Assembly (NCBI GenBank): GCA_000226015.1
Contig: JH152874.1
Coordinates: forward strand, 35,015 to 94,755
DNA from: Mnemiopsis leidyi
Taxonomy: Eukaryota > Ctenophora > Tentaculata > Lobata > Bolinopsidae
DNA: 59,741 nt
Direction of reading: 5' to 3'
Below the pieces are notes generated by a model. It had not been told where the DNA came from. It ran no database searches and saw only the letters and a program-made list of their open reading frames with translations. Both the position numbers and the translations under genes were made by a program. Every line of letters begins with the position of its first letter. The stretch's first letter is position 1. Shown here piece after piece: positions 49,900 to 59,741 of the stretch.

Positions 49900-51215
49900 T
49901 AACCACTACGAGTGACGAGCGTGATGGGAAAATTTGTGTCAAAATTTAATGTATCAATGTTATGTGTACTGGGCTCTGTTAAAGTAAGGACTGTTGTACA
50001 TGTTTCTGCGGAGGGTGAAATGACTTTATCTTCTTAACTAAGTGTCGAACCGAAGCCGCGAGATGCTCTCCTTCAGCGCTAATTTGTAAATTTGAGTCAT
50101 CAGGAAACTGGCCAATCGCTCAAGACTCAGCAGTTCTTCCATACAAGTAATAAGATTTGTCAAAGGTTCGCAAATTGGCCGGTAAATTGCAACGCAATCG
50201 ACAATCTAAACCGGGAATAGCAGCTTTTAGTTTTACTGATTTAGATCACTTAACTAATGTGAAAGGATGAGCTTAGAGTAAGAATTATCTTATTTTATCT
50301 TTTAACTAGAGTAAAATGGATTAAATGAGAATTTGTCTCTTTTAATTCTATTTTTAGCGAATATTTCTCTGGAAACTTGTTTTGGAAACTGTATTAGTAT
50401 TCAATTTATAACGATGAAACGTAGAATTAATTTATTGTAATTAGTGCAAATACATCTTATTGCTTATGTAGATACTAAAAATTGAGTTAATCCCTACTTC
50501 TCTTAGTTAAAATCATGGCCGAGAACTTGTCTGTTATTTATCGTGTAGCGGAGGCAGGAGGTGCGGTGGAAGGTTTCCAAAATGGGCCATGGTTCAATTT
50601 TTTGGATAATGTCTATTTTAGGAGAATAATATCTAATTGCTAATAGCTGAAAATTCCTATCACGTTTGGCCTCACAAAAATTCCGAGAACTGTGCAGTGT
50701 ATGGGTTCCAATTGGCCTATTGAAAGTTCCGGAGGTTTTGCTGGGATGGTATTTTGACTGACTTCCAGACTTAAAGATCGGTAAGTCTGCATAATTGGGA
50801 TTCAATTGGTCCATTTTGGGTTCCGGATATTTGGTGTGTCCAGTAATTTACTTTTACGATGTTTCTTTGCGACAACGCATAAAAAAGAATCGTTCAAAGA
50901 ATGAAAAGTTTAAACTTTTGATAACATTGTTAATAACATTAATACGGCAAATAATTCATTTTCCGGCTTGCTCGAGAGAACGAAATAGTTTGGCAAGATG
51001 TCAGTTATTTAACTTATCTTTGCACGAATAAGCAGGTCAAAGAATGTCAATAATTTATTGTGTCCATGGAATGTTCTGCAAGAAGTTTTATCATGTTCAC
51101 GCAAAGTGCTGTTTAATCATTTGTCAATTAAAAGGGTAACACCCCTGTCATGAAACGCCTAAATATTTTCAAGATAAAATCAATACTGTGATCCTCCCGA
51201 GACCACTGCAAGAGT
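49900..51215. other. Space between convergent genes, nothing recognised
   Basis: 3' flanks of the death-domain gene and the TMEM42-like gene. A 103-codon open frame on the - strand (50503-50814) has no recognisable relatives and no clear coding character. A minus-strand poly(A) signal is at 51054-51059. Confidence 0.55.
51054..51059 (-). terminator. Poly(A) signal (minus strand), TMEM42-like
   Basis: TTTATT on the + strand, AATAAA on the - strand, about 157 bases beyond the stop codon of the TMEM42-like gene. Confidence 0.5.
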
Positions 51216-51602
51216 TTACAGTGCCTTAACTTTTTCCTCAATCTGATCAGAGTTCAACAAGATAACCCCGCTAATGATAAGACTAATTCCGACCCACCAA
51301 GACAGCGACAAAACTTCCCCAAACAGCACCTGCCCCGCCAGGCCGGACACAAGGAAATTAACGGTGGTGGTTGCGGATGTGGCAGTTACGGTTCGCATTC
51401 CTTGCATGGCTGTCGTGAAGTTTAACCACATGAGAACGTTGCATACTACGAGGGAGGTGACACAAAGACCAGTCCTGATGTGCGGTGCGAGAAGGGGTGT
51501 GGGAAGGGCGGGCGATGAGATCAGCTTGGCGGAAATTCCAGCAGAGGAAGCGAGGCATCCGGCCAAGAAACAATGCATCAAGTATCTACCCCGACTTTCC
51601 AT
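51216..51602 (-). CDS. TMEM42: TMEM42-like EamA/DMT-fold membrane protein
   Basis: Small multi-pass membrane protein of the drug/metabolite-transporter (EamA) fold. It is a single exon of 128 aa with four hydrophobic segments (about 8-27, 46-64, 78-95 and 101-118). Landmarks match the TMEM42 pattern: CFLAGCLASSAGISAKL, a central N-x-L-M-W (NVLMWLNFTTAMQ), SATTTVNFLVSGLAGQVLFG with GE, then SWWVGISLIISGVILL. Vertebrate TMEM42 is about 159 aa, so this is near full length. An AAG splice-like site lies one base before the ATG with CTAAC upstream, so a 5' leader junction is possible. Transport activity is unproven for this family. Confidence 0.8.
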   Translation of the reverse strand: MESRGRYLMHCFLAGCLASSAGISAKLISSPALPTPLLAPHIRTGLCVTSLVVCNVLMWLNFTTAMQGMRTVTATSATTTVNFLVSGLAGQVLFGEVLSLSWWVGISLIISGVILLNSDQIEEKVKAL

Positions 51603-53054
51603 CCTTGAAATAATCGTGTGTTAGGATTTTCTCATTAACATTTATTATCAGCCACAAATACATACTACATAGCTCAAGCATCAGTATTTGATCCTTAATC
51701 TTAACCCAACCCCTAAATCTCCATAATTAAAGTAATTAAATCTATTCAAGCCTATTTCGACACACCCTCAGTTTATATTCTTGACAGCCCATTAACACAT
51801 GTAGGAGAAGTTGACGACGACATTAATGGATACAATCTGTCAATTTTGCACTAAGTTTACTGACGCCCACAGATTCCCTTGGCCAATTCTACATTTTTTC
51901 TGAAGCTATTGATGAAGAAATATCGTCTCTATGGACAGGCATATCTAAAATGTTCGAATTTATTGCCATGGTGAAAACAAGGCCTCAAGACACGCCACAT
52001 TTGTCTTGGTGTAACACAGGGATATATTATGCTTCTCCTTAAGTTACAAAAGGTCTAATTTCTTAGCCAGCAAAGGAATAAAATCGCAATCGGAAAGTAA
52101 TCGGGCGATGGACATCACTTATAATTTGAATCAGAGTTTTAATTGAATTCGAATTAAAAGACGCCGTGATATGAATTAAGCGGTCTGGTTTCTTACTATG
52201 TAATGCGTATGATTATCGCAAATACTCCGCCAGTATTCGGAGTGACACTATTGAATAAATGCTCCTAAATCAACTGAAATTTAGAACGGAATGTCTGACA
52301 TTGAATAAAGCTACAAGGTTGCAATTTTGCAAGTTGCTAATTAAACCACAATATCTTATATGAAGTTACATTTTAGCAACATGGTTGAACCATTTTGGTG
52401 GTCAAATCAGATAGTGATTATCTTGAATCAGTTCAGAATGATGCTGGGGGATTTAAATGTTGAGATTTCTATGGACTACCAGTGAGTGCACGATCTAGGT
52501 GATCGACGGCGTATTAATCAACGAATGCGCGGCTTCGTTTCCATAGAAAACTGATAAAAAGCACACTTCACGAATGCTGGGGAAAACAAATTATACCTAG
52601 CGCGCTACATAACACATCACTTCTACTAGGACCGGCACAATTAATTACTCACTTTATGAGACGTTCATAGTTATTGGTGTTGTGTGTAAGATGAAGTGTA
52701 CTCTATATCGTGTTCAAAACTAATAATAACACACTTTATCTACCATTCTTTAGATAATAAGTTATTTAAGAATAAAACAGCGCATAAACTGAAATAAGAT
52801 ATGTTAACGAAACATAGAGCATGCAACAATGATCAGCTATGGTATTTGTTATCATGAAAAAAAGTTAACTCAATAGAGCTATCTGTACACTTTTGTACAA
52901 AATAATTACAGAATATCACACACAATTGCTACGCCAAACCAGCTGGAAATATCTGAAAATGTCTGGTCAGTCTAAAGCTATAATCACGCCTGCGCTTAAT
53001 AATCACGCTAGCTACAGCCGTCAAGCAAATCACGCCTCTAAAAACATCAACCTC
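51603..53054. other. Intergenic, nothing recognised
   Basis: About 1.45 kb of AT-rich sequence between the TMEM42-like gene and the 3' end of BBS1, both on the - strand. No open frame of note and no repeat structure was recognised. Confidence 0.6.
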
Positions 53055-56000
53055 CTAGACTACAATCATTGACTCGCTAGCTGGCATGTCAATAATAGCG
53101 GTCAGCACAGGAGAACATTTTCCTTTAATGTACACAAAAACATTGATAGAGTCAGTTATCCCTTGATCAGAAGTGCATCTGACCATCGTGTTGACCGTGT
53201 AAGTTAGAGACGGGACTAACAAAGGTAAACTTATGTAAGATTTCTCTAGGACGTATAAAGTGTCGTTTGTAACCAGCACGACGTAGGCTCCCATTATCGG
53301 GTGATTGGTTGAAGTGTTCATTACTTCGATTGTCAGACGGAACATCGGGCCGATTCCTTGGACGTTGGCAGATAGCTTCAGGGGTGCAAAGTTGCTGTTG
53401 GAAATGGGCATCATCTTCTTTTGCAACGCCTCAGCAAAGTTGCGTGCGGTCGTCAGACGTAGTCGGTACAAGTCGTGTTGAAACTGTCGGTGCATGGCAA
53501 CCCCGTGTTCCCGTTCTCGTAGAGTTTGGTCCACAAAAGTCTTGGTTTTCCGAGGTACGTTGAGCTTTTGAAACTGTTTAGGGGAGGGTCCTACACTTGC
53601 ACTGGCTTGTCCAGCAGACAGATCAACGTTCCTCTTTAAAATGAAGATGTAAAGACCGCCAGATTTGGTAATGACAATCAAGGTGGAATCTTCTCGGTCG
53701 TATTTGCCAAACTGCATCATGGCTGGCGTGTCAGTAACAGTCATGGTATCCACCAGGAACTTGTCTCGGTACAGCCGGATCTCGTTGTTGTCCATCCCTA
53801 CCAGCACCCCTGTTAATTAAGTGTGTTGTTTTATCTATTCATTTACATATCATATTATTCAATATATTATATTCATTTACAAATTACATATCTATATTTC
53901 TTTTTAACCCTACTTAATTATTTAGAAAGCAAAACTGTAGTAAGATTCTTAGTACAGAGTACTTAATGTCAAGTTAGTGTTAAGTCTATGAAGATTGAAC
54001 ACCATAGAATACCACATTCTAACCTTTGAAAGTTTTAGCTTTAAAGACCATGCTGGCTAAGCAAGTGATATTGCTTGGCATTGGAAGTTTAAACACCATA
54101 GAATACCACATTCTTACCTTTGAAAGTTTTTGCTTTAAAATCCATGCTGGCTAAGCAAGTGATATTGCTTGGCATAGGAATGCTCCAAAGATTCTTTATC
54201 TTGTTATTATAGCACAACAAGTTCTTGTCCATCGTTGCAATGACTATGTTCTTCCCAATCCTTTCAATACCAATAGGATGACTGTTCAGAGTTATGCAAA
54301 ACTTGGGACTGTTTGCACCTTTCTTCATGACCAAAACGTTGCCATTTCTGCAAGCAACCAGAATCCTGTAGTCCACGTCGTACAGGCCAGTCGATCTCAG
54401 AAATACAGGTTGAGAGGGCAGAGACTGTTTCACCAGGACGGTAAAAGCTTCAGGATCCAGTATGTACATGTCCTTGTTTTCTGTTCCTATGATCAGGCAA
54501 CTTATTGCATCGTCGTCTGGATGTGACTTCTTTAACGTTTCCAGTGCAGTGATTACCGTTTGCCGCTTAAGAGGATTTTCCCGGTACACCGAGACAAAGT
54601 GACTGCGCTGGTGAGGGGCAGTCTGTAAAAACTTAGTAGAGAGGGGAGTCAGAGGAACTGCGTCTGAGTCGCTCCTTACACTTTCCAGCATGTCGTGTAA
54701 CATTTGTACGTCTATCTTGTCAGCCTGAAGAGTTTATTCAGTCAATTTACTTTCTAAACATATTGCCATTAAAATTTTCAAAAGACTTAAGATGTTCAAA
54801 GGATTTAAATTCAAGACAAATTAGGTTTTTCATTAATCAAATAAGGTGACATATTCGATTAAAAATTCGCTTTTTGCATGCATCAGATTTATACCTTGGC
54901 CTGATTCCACAGATCCTGTTCAAGTTGGTTGATCTCCAGAGAGGGCACGGTAAACTTGAAGTACGGTCTGATATTCTTGTAAACGTATATGTACGGTCCA
55001 GCAGCTAGCGCAATCGCAGGGATTCTAGGTTCTGTAGTGTCCACATGAAATGAAATAATTGCCGTTGGTGTTTCCACGATGTTTCCGTCATACGACAAGG
55101 ATGTACCGTTGTATACCTGTAGTATAGAAAATAAGGATATTTGAGAGAAGAACAGTTTGTTAAAAATTAAAGTAAATTCCGGGAAAATTATGATTTCTAT
55201 TTCAGGCAATATAGGATTGTCTTTCCCGCAGCTCTGAGTTAAACAGTTAGATACCTCAGGCATTCTAAAATGAAAATGAATAACTCATTGCACATTTTAA
55301 TGGTAGGAAGAGGAAGGGGGAAAACCAATAATATATGGGCCCAGTGACAGAAAGTTGAGAATTTAGGAATGGCATTCCTAGTCAAAATTGAAGAACTTAA
55401 GCACTTTAAGTAAGTTCAAGTAGCCAGAGAAAGCCTAATTAGTCATCTCGATACAAGTCGTGTTAAATCTGTCTCGATTTACTCGTAGTCAATCTTGGCT
55501 ACTTTTTCGCTCTAAGAATCGAGGGCTCACTTATATTCCTAGCCATTCCTAACACGCTTCCTAGCGCTTCCTGACGCGCGGCATATATTCCCAACTTGGC
55601 TACTCCAAGGAATGGGCTAGTCCAATGACTAGCCATAGTAGCGCGCATTCAAATAGATACCCATTCTTCCTACGTCATCGGCCCTGTGACGTAGGGGTAG
55701 CAAACTCAACCCTCGATCCAGAGGTTTCTGGTTCAAATCCCGCTGAGGATCGCATTTTAACGTTTTCATCTCAGATATCATAGTTATGAACCTGCTCTTA
55801 CTACATCTCAACACCTGCACCCTGTACCTATCAATTATGCCTATCAATTAAATGTCCAAGCTATGCGAATACAAAGTAGCCATTTTGTCAAACTTTTTTA
55901 GATTCCTAGCCACTTCTCAAAATTCTGTCATATGGGAAAAGATAAATGGCATACAAGACAAGGAGATGGAGGTGAAAAAGGTTTAGGATGAGAAGAAAAA

Positions 56001-56768
56001 GCTAAAGAAGAGGAGAACATGGACTAAAGAGGAGAATGAAGGTTGAAGAGGGGAAGAAGGTGGAAGCCTGGAAGAAAAGGAGATGAGGAAGGTAATCGGA
56101 CTGTTATTTAAAGAGAGCGTCAGCAGTGGCGTAACGTAGTAGGTCTAGCCAATATGGCGCCCCTCGGCGATGAAAATGCGCCCCTAATTGGCGCCCCTGG
56201 CGTAAGGGCTTACTTGAAGCAATTTGTGAAAAAATGGCCTAAAAATCTAAATAAATAGTGAAGTTATTAAACCAAACACGCGATTTTGCTAGTCGCGCAG
56301 TTAATCTTGCAAAATTGTCCCATATTTTTTATGACGATTTGGCGCCCCCTGATGACGGCGCCCCCCGGCGTGCCGGAGTGGCAGGGGCATCGTTACGCCA
56401 CTGAGCGTCAGGGTCACATGGCCTTTGATAGCATCAAATTCTTATTCTTAACAAACACTCATGCACTATGTATTCGGACAAGAGTCTGCCAACCAGACTG
56501 TTGTTTGAAGCAAACTCTTATCTGAAAACTAAATATTCGGTTTCGTACGATGAAAAAGAGGGAAGGATAAGAAGTGGTGGGAAAAGGAAAGGTGGTCAAA
56601 TAGTAATAAACAAACCTTTAATTTAGGGGGCCAAGAAAGGTCTCCGTTATCTGCAATGACACACTGATGATTTGTCTGCCCATACACATTAGAAAGAGTC
56701 ATACATGACTGAAAAGTATGGATGTTTGCCACAGGATCAGCATGAGCAGCAAGCCATATTTCGCTCAT
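53055..56768 (-). CDS. BBS1: BBS1, BBSome subunit
   Basis: Bardet-Biedl syndrome 1 protein, the BBSome subunit that contacts ARL6 and carries membrane cargo along cilia. Four exons on the - strand close in phase: 56616-56768, 54895-55116, 54118-54724 and 53055-53809 (578 aa; human 593). N-terminal beta-propeller landmarks: WLAAHADPVANIHTFQSC, AGPYIYVYKNIRPYFKF, LEQDLWNQAK, LKRQTVITALETLKK, IIGTENKDMYILDPEAFTVL and ACRNGNVLVMKKG. C-terminal: LNVPRKTKTFVDQTLRERE and the GAE-type beta-sandwich ending in MPASESM. The chosen Met lies two bases after an acceptor (AAATTTCAG). A few extra N-terminal residues from an upstream exon are possible but not required by length. Intron 1 carries a hAT MITE and a tRNA-like SINE head; intron 3 carries a duplicated exon end. 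Its presence implies ciliated cells. Confidence 0.97.
53999..54093 (-). repeat. Tandem duplicate of the BBS1 exon-3 end and donor site
   Basis: The 95 bases from CACCATAGAATACCACATTC to about 54093 repeat 54095-54190 with only a handful of substitutions. The true copy contains the last 24 or so codons of BBS1 exon 3 and its GTAAGA donor. The extra copy sits just downstream in the intron, still encodes PMPSNITCLASM then FKAKTFK on the - strand (with one Asp to Val change), and carries a GTTAGA donor-like site. Confidence 0.85.
55680..55751 (+). repeat. tRNA-derived SINE head (Pol III boxes A and B)
   Basis: Box A-like TGACGTAGGGG (55687-55697) and box B-like GGTTCAAATCC (55730-55740) are spaced 32 bases apart, as in a tRNA gene. 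The stems do not pair: the acceptor arms GGCCCTG and TGAGGAT are not complementary, and the T stem has only two good pairs. A functional tRNA is therefore excluded. The following 100 bases end in a repeated CCTATCAATTA. This fits a tRNA-derived SINE, or a decayed tRNA pseudogene, inserted in BBS1 intron 1. Confidence 0.5.
56124..56403. mobile_element. hAT-type MITE with 8-bp target duplication
   Basis: A 280-bp element with termini CAGTGGCGTAACG (left) and CGTTACGCCACTG (right), exact inverted copies over 13 bases. It is flanked by perfect 8-bp direct repeats AGCGTCAG (56116-56123 and 56404-56411). The 8-bp duplication and CA-G ends are diagnostic of hAT elements. The interior repeats GGCGCCCC-type blocks and has no coding capacity. 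It lies in BBS1 intron 1, and the perfect duplication suggests a fairly recent insertion. Confidence 0.92.
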
Positions 56769-57192
56769 AGCTGAAATTTGTGTGGTCATTATAAAGAAAT
56801 AATTCATACACAGCCTGGTAGTGAAAAATTGCAAATCTTTGTTTCTAAAAACACCCAATTACAATTCGTTTTTACTTTTCAAGTCAATAAAAGTAGATGG
56901 AAGTGCATTGAGGTGTCTTATGTAACTTAAAATACAATTCAACAAGAATTTCAACTAGTAAGTGTGGTTTGTTTTTTCGAGATTTTCTTGATCTTTGTGG
57001 AAATTGTGAAAAATTGATCTAGGAATTGAACAACCAGGATACACAAAAGTTAACTATCAGGAATCTAACGTGGTTATGATAGGAAAGAGAAAGATTAGAA
57101 AAAGACACAATTGCCATCTTTTCCCATATTTTTCAGTGAAACTTATAGTACATATAATTCTGAATCCTCAATAACAATATCTATTGGTAATA

Positions 57193-57292
57193 CAGTAAAA
57201 CCTCTATTTACCTTGGCTCTTTTTACTGTGTCTCTCGATTTACCAGGCCTTCTCCCTTCCCCCCAGAGGCCCGGCAAATAGAGTTTTTACTG
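57193..57292. mobile_element. TA-flanked MITE (pogo/mariner-like), 100 bp
   Basis: The left end CAGTAAAACCTCTATTT and right end AAATAGAGTTTTTACTG are inverted copies with one mismatch. TA sits directly outside both ends (57191-57192 and 57293-57294). The size and CAGT ends fit non-autonomous Tc1/mariner- or pogo-type elements. There is no coding capacity. Confidence 0.8.
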
Positions 57293-58777
57293 TATATTGT
57301 TGCTCCAATTGGATGGATGCCACATAATACTCCATTTATAATCACTATCAGGTCGATTCACCATTGAAAGCAATGGTGCCACTTGAAATGCAGTATATAT
57401 GTTACCGTTGCTTTTACACATCTCGAATAGCACCATTGTTAGTTATTAATGGTAGGCAATGGTGCCAACTGCCACCGGCCATTCAATTCCAGCCAAAGTT
57501 ACATGACCAACTTTTCGAAATGAAAGGGATAGTTGTGCAAGATACAAAAAAAGGCAATAAAATCATGTTACTAAAATCATGTAACCGAAAAAAAACAAAG
57601 TTAAAGTCAGAGGGTTTTCACAATAACTAATTACTGGATTAAACATTCTCTAAAATCGTACATTTTGGAAACAATGATAAAAATTTGAGTTATGACAAGA
57701 ATTGCACCTGCTTTGTTTGGTCTAAGGCTGACACTTATGACACGCTATGAAGTACACTTACGGTAGGGTGTCATAATTATTGGTAAGGCACTAGTTTTGA
57801 ACAAAAATTTGGTCTACTCAGGCATCATGTAGCTGGCATAACTTTGCTTGTAACTTCGGTGCTGCACACTTCTTGTGAATAATATTGACATCGTTGGAAA
57901 GCTGAGGCATTTCTCCAAGAGCCAGTTTTGAATTGTTTAATTTCAATAATCCGAGTTGAGTTATGAGCAATTATGCCCTTTCTTGTTGAATTAATTACTT
58001 TTGTAAATATGTTTCCCCCAGCATGCCATATCTTTTGTTCAATACATTGGGGTAGTGATCATTAGTTAAATCGTTTCATAGTGTTTAATCATAGAGATTA
58101 TACTAAACTACAACAATCTGCAAGCGGACACCAATATTGTATATTTTCTGCTATTTTATGCTAGCTACCCAATATTACTGCTAGCCACCCACTGTGTTAT
58201 AAGGCATGCCTTTTCCATTGAAAGGAAGTTAAATACTAAAATACTAGGTGATTTCTAGAAAGACAAGATTTGATTTTTTAAGATGCTGGATCTTTGGAAA
58301 TTGGTCAGTATGGTTAAATTTATATATCTTAAATTTTGAGGGTTTAAAAGACTCCAATTCCAATACTTCAACTAAACTACTGCAATTAGACCTCTTCATT
58401 TAGACTACTTTTTGCAATTATAATACATTTTGAATATTGTTTTTAGCTGTGTTCTCCAAAGGATTTAGATGGTCTTAAGAGCCTTGACTACGATGGCTGG
58501 AGGGTAGGCCTCCATCTATGATCTATATTCTACACCCTGAGCGTCTACAGGTTTTACAGCTCTCTATTCTTCATTCAACAAGTTTAGTAGAGACATTAAT
58601 TTCTCAGTTTTGTGATCAGGTAACAATTATTTGTATTTAGGGTACCCAGGCTTAAAATTTTGTTGTACTGAAGTGACACCTTGATGATCTAAATATTTTG
58701 ACAGAGACCTTCCTCGTTCAACCCTCAATCACAGTTTTCTGGTCATTCGGCTAAGTCGACTGAAGAAGATTTTATTA

Positions 58778-58896
58778 CAATGAACAACAAAGGACGTTTA
58801 AATGGGACCGATTGCACACAGGCATATAGTGTACATAATAAAAAGTGTACCTAAGCCACGCAATGGGTCCTGTAGAACGTCTTATGTTGTTCACTG
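58778..58896. mobile_element. TTA-flanked MITE, copy 2
   Basis: Second member of the family at 9771-9918. Ends CAATGAACAACAAAGGACG and, read inward from the right, CAGTGAACAACATAAGACG. Both are flanked by TTA (58775-58777 and 58897-58899). It shares the inner GGACC-ATTGC blocks and a GTGTACATAATAAAAAGTGTAC centre with copy 1, but is 119 bp against 148 bp. Confidence 0.75.
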
Positions 58897-59086
58897 TTAG
58901 CAAATGCCCATTGTGCACTCCTCTTAAGACTATTTCATTCAATGTTGAAAACCTTATACTTTATTTAGCCAGGTAAGCAATTGGGAATAGGAAAACGCCT
59001 ATTTTAACTAGAATTCCCTCCTATCCACACAGTACTCGTTTCAATTGATAGCCCCTGGTCACTATAATATTTCATCACAAAACGAG

Positions 59087-59380
59087 CGTTACGGCAAAGT
59101 TATCTTATACCTAAAACTGATAGCAAATCTGTCAGATAAAACAGTGATTGACAATGATTTAGAACTTTTGGAAGATTGGGAGAGCAAGTGGCTACTTCAA
59201 TTTAATACTAATAAGTGCAAAGTACTTCATATAGAACATAATGACAATAAACACTTAGATTATGTGCTCCATAGTAATAAATTGAAAGAAACTGATCAAG
59301 AAAAAGATATAGTTTTCCTTACTGATTTTGATCTTTCTATCGACGCAGACTATGGGCTAGGCCCTGTATCAGAAAGATAC
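59087..59380 (+). pseudogene. LINE (CR1/L2-like) reverse-transcriptase relic
   Basis: The frame reads DLELLEDWESKWLLQFNTNK then CKVLHI, then DYVLHSNKLKETDQEKDIVF and LTDFDLSI. This is the RT thumb region of non-LTR elements (pattern: D-L-x-x-L-x-x-W-x-x-K-W-x-x-x-F-N-x-x-K-C-x-x-x-H-I, then E-K-D-L-G-V-x-x-x-x-D-L). The YADD catalytic box upstream is not recognisable and the frame leaves the family pattern after FDLSID, so it is a fragment. Confidence 0.75.
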
Positions 59381-59420
59381 AAGGAGTGCTTTATCATTGG
59401 TTTACTCGTTTGGTCTTGGC

Positions 59421-59466
59421 ACACGCCGAGGCGGAAACTTACTTGAGCTTCCGCCTCTGCGAGTGT
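59421..59466. repeat. Imperfect GC-rich hairpin
   Basis: The left arm ACACGCCGAGGCGGAA and right arm TTCCGCCTCTGCGAGTGT pair with one mismatch and a two-base bulge around a 12-base loop. It lies just after the LINE fragment. It may belong to that element's 3' end or be an independent insertion. Confidence 0.55.
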
Positions 59467-59741
59467 CCCTTGATGGGCGGTTATGTGTTTGTTTTTTTGC
59501 AGTGTTGCAGTGTTGAAACTCACTTAGATTTAGTTTATATTATCTATAAAGCAACAAAGCGTAGACGAGACGCATATTTTATATCTAATCATGACGGCTA
59601 TAGCAATGTTTCATAAGCACCCTTCACATGAACTCGTAATATTTTAATTTTCGATATGCAAAATACTTGCAATACCCAAGCATAATATGGGACATTTTCT
59701 AAACTATTCACATGACTTTAATAATTTATTACTCTTTTACA

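Larger units (their letters stand above)
56769..59741. other. Upstream of BBS1, no intact gene
   Basis: Contains a 100-bp TA-flanked MITE (57193-57292), an 8-bp perfect hairpin CACCATTG-AAAG-CAATGGTG (about 57360-57379), the second TTA-flanked MITE (58778-58896) and a LINE RT relic (59087-59380). The BBS1 promoter must lie within the first part, but no element could be picked out. Confidence 0.55.

Overview
The window is nuclear DNA of an invertebrate metazoan. The genes are AT-rich and split by spliceosomal introns with GT/AG borders. They include animal-type proteins (BBS1, an inhibitory serpin, a Golgi carbohydrate sulfotransferase, mL50, NDUFAF7, a p75-like death-domain membrane protein), and there are eukaryotic poly(A) signals and degraded retroelements. 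I cannot fix the phylum from this sequence. It is a draft assembly: an 820-base run of N lies at 13054-13873.

Layout. KRR1 (ribosome biogenesis; + strand, 1801-4108) is followed closely by two tandem paralogous PhoD-type phosphatase genes (4579-8212 and 10062-12614). These share the same seven-exon structure, a signal peptide and a C-terminal membrane anchor. A 1.6 kb inverted-repeat DNA transposon interrupted by the gap (12704-14291) separates them from a pair of mitochondrial genes on the same strand, mL50 (17343-18095) and NDUFAF7 (18426-19813). A carbohydrate sulfotransferase (22476-23783, - strand) converges on that pair. A long, repeat-rich and gene-poor stretch (23.8-33 kb) leads to an eight-exon secreted serpin on the - strand (33071-40465). 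Another gene-poor stretch (40.5-48.8 kb) precedes a short death-domain membrane protein (48835-49899, +), which converges on a TMEM42-like gene (51216-51602, -). BBS1 (53055-56768, -) follows. The last 3 kb holds small transposons and a reverse-transcriptase relic.

The genes do not form one pathway: this is an ordinary animal neighbourhood of mostly housekeeping genes plus a recent tandem duplication. The local pair mL50-NDUFAF7 (both mitochondrial, same strand, 330 bases apart) and the pair KRR1-PhoD A (about 145 bases from poly(A) signal to start) are compact enough to ask whether they are co-transcribed.

Repeat content was read by hand. It includes a hAT-type MITE with a perfect 8-bp target duplication, two copies of a TTA-flanked MITE family, two TA-flanked elements, a 300-bp fold-back element, a second inverted-repeat element, four retroelement protein relics (Penelope-like RT, RNase H, two LINE RT pieces), and a cluster of three consecutive hairpins, two of which have a GA/GA internal mismatch. 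No complete new system was found. The most interesting items are the p75-like death-domain protein without a visible ectodomain, the hairpin cluster with d(GCGAAGC)-type loops, patchy near-identity between the PhoD paralogs, and a partial exon duplication at the BBS1 splice donor. Exon borders were assigned by hand from splice consensus, phase and family knowledge; every multi-exon model below closes in phase from start to stop.
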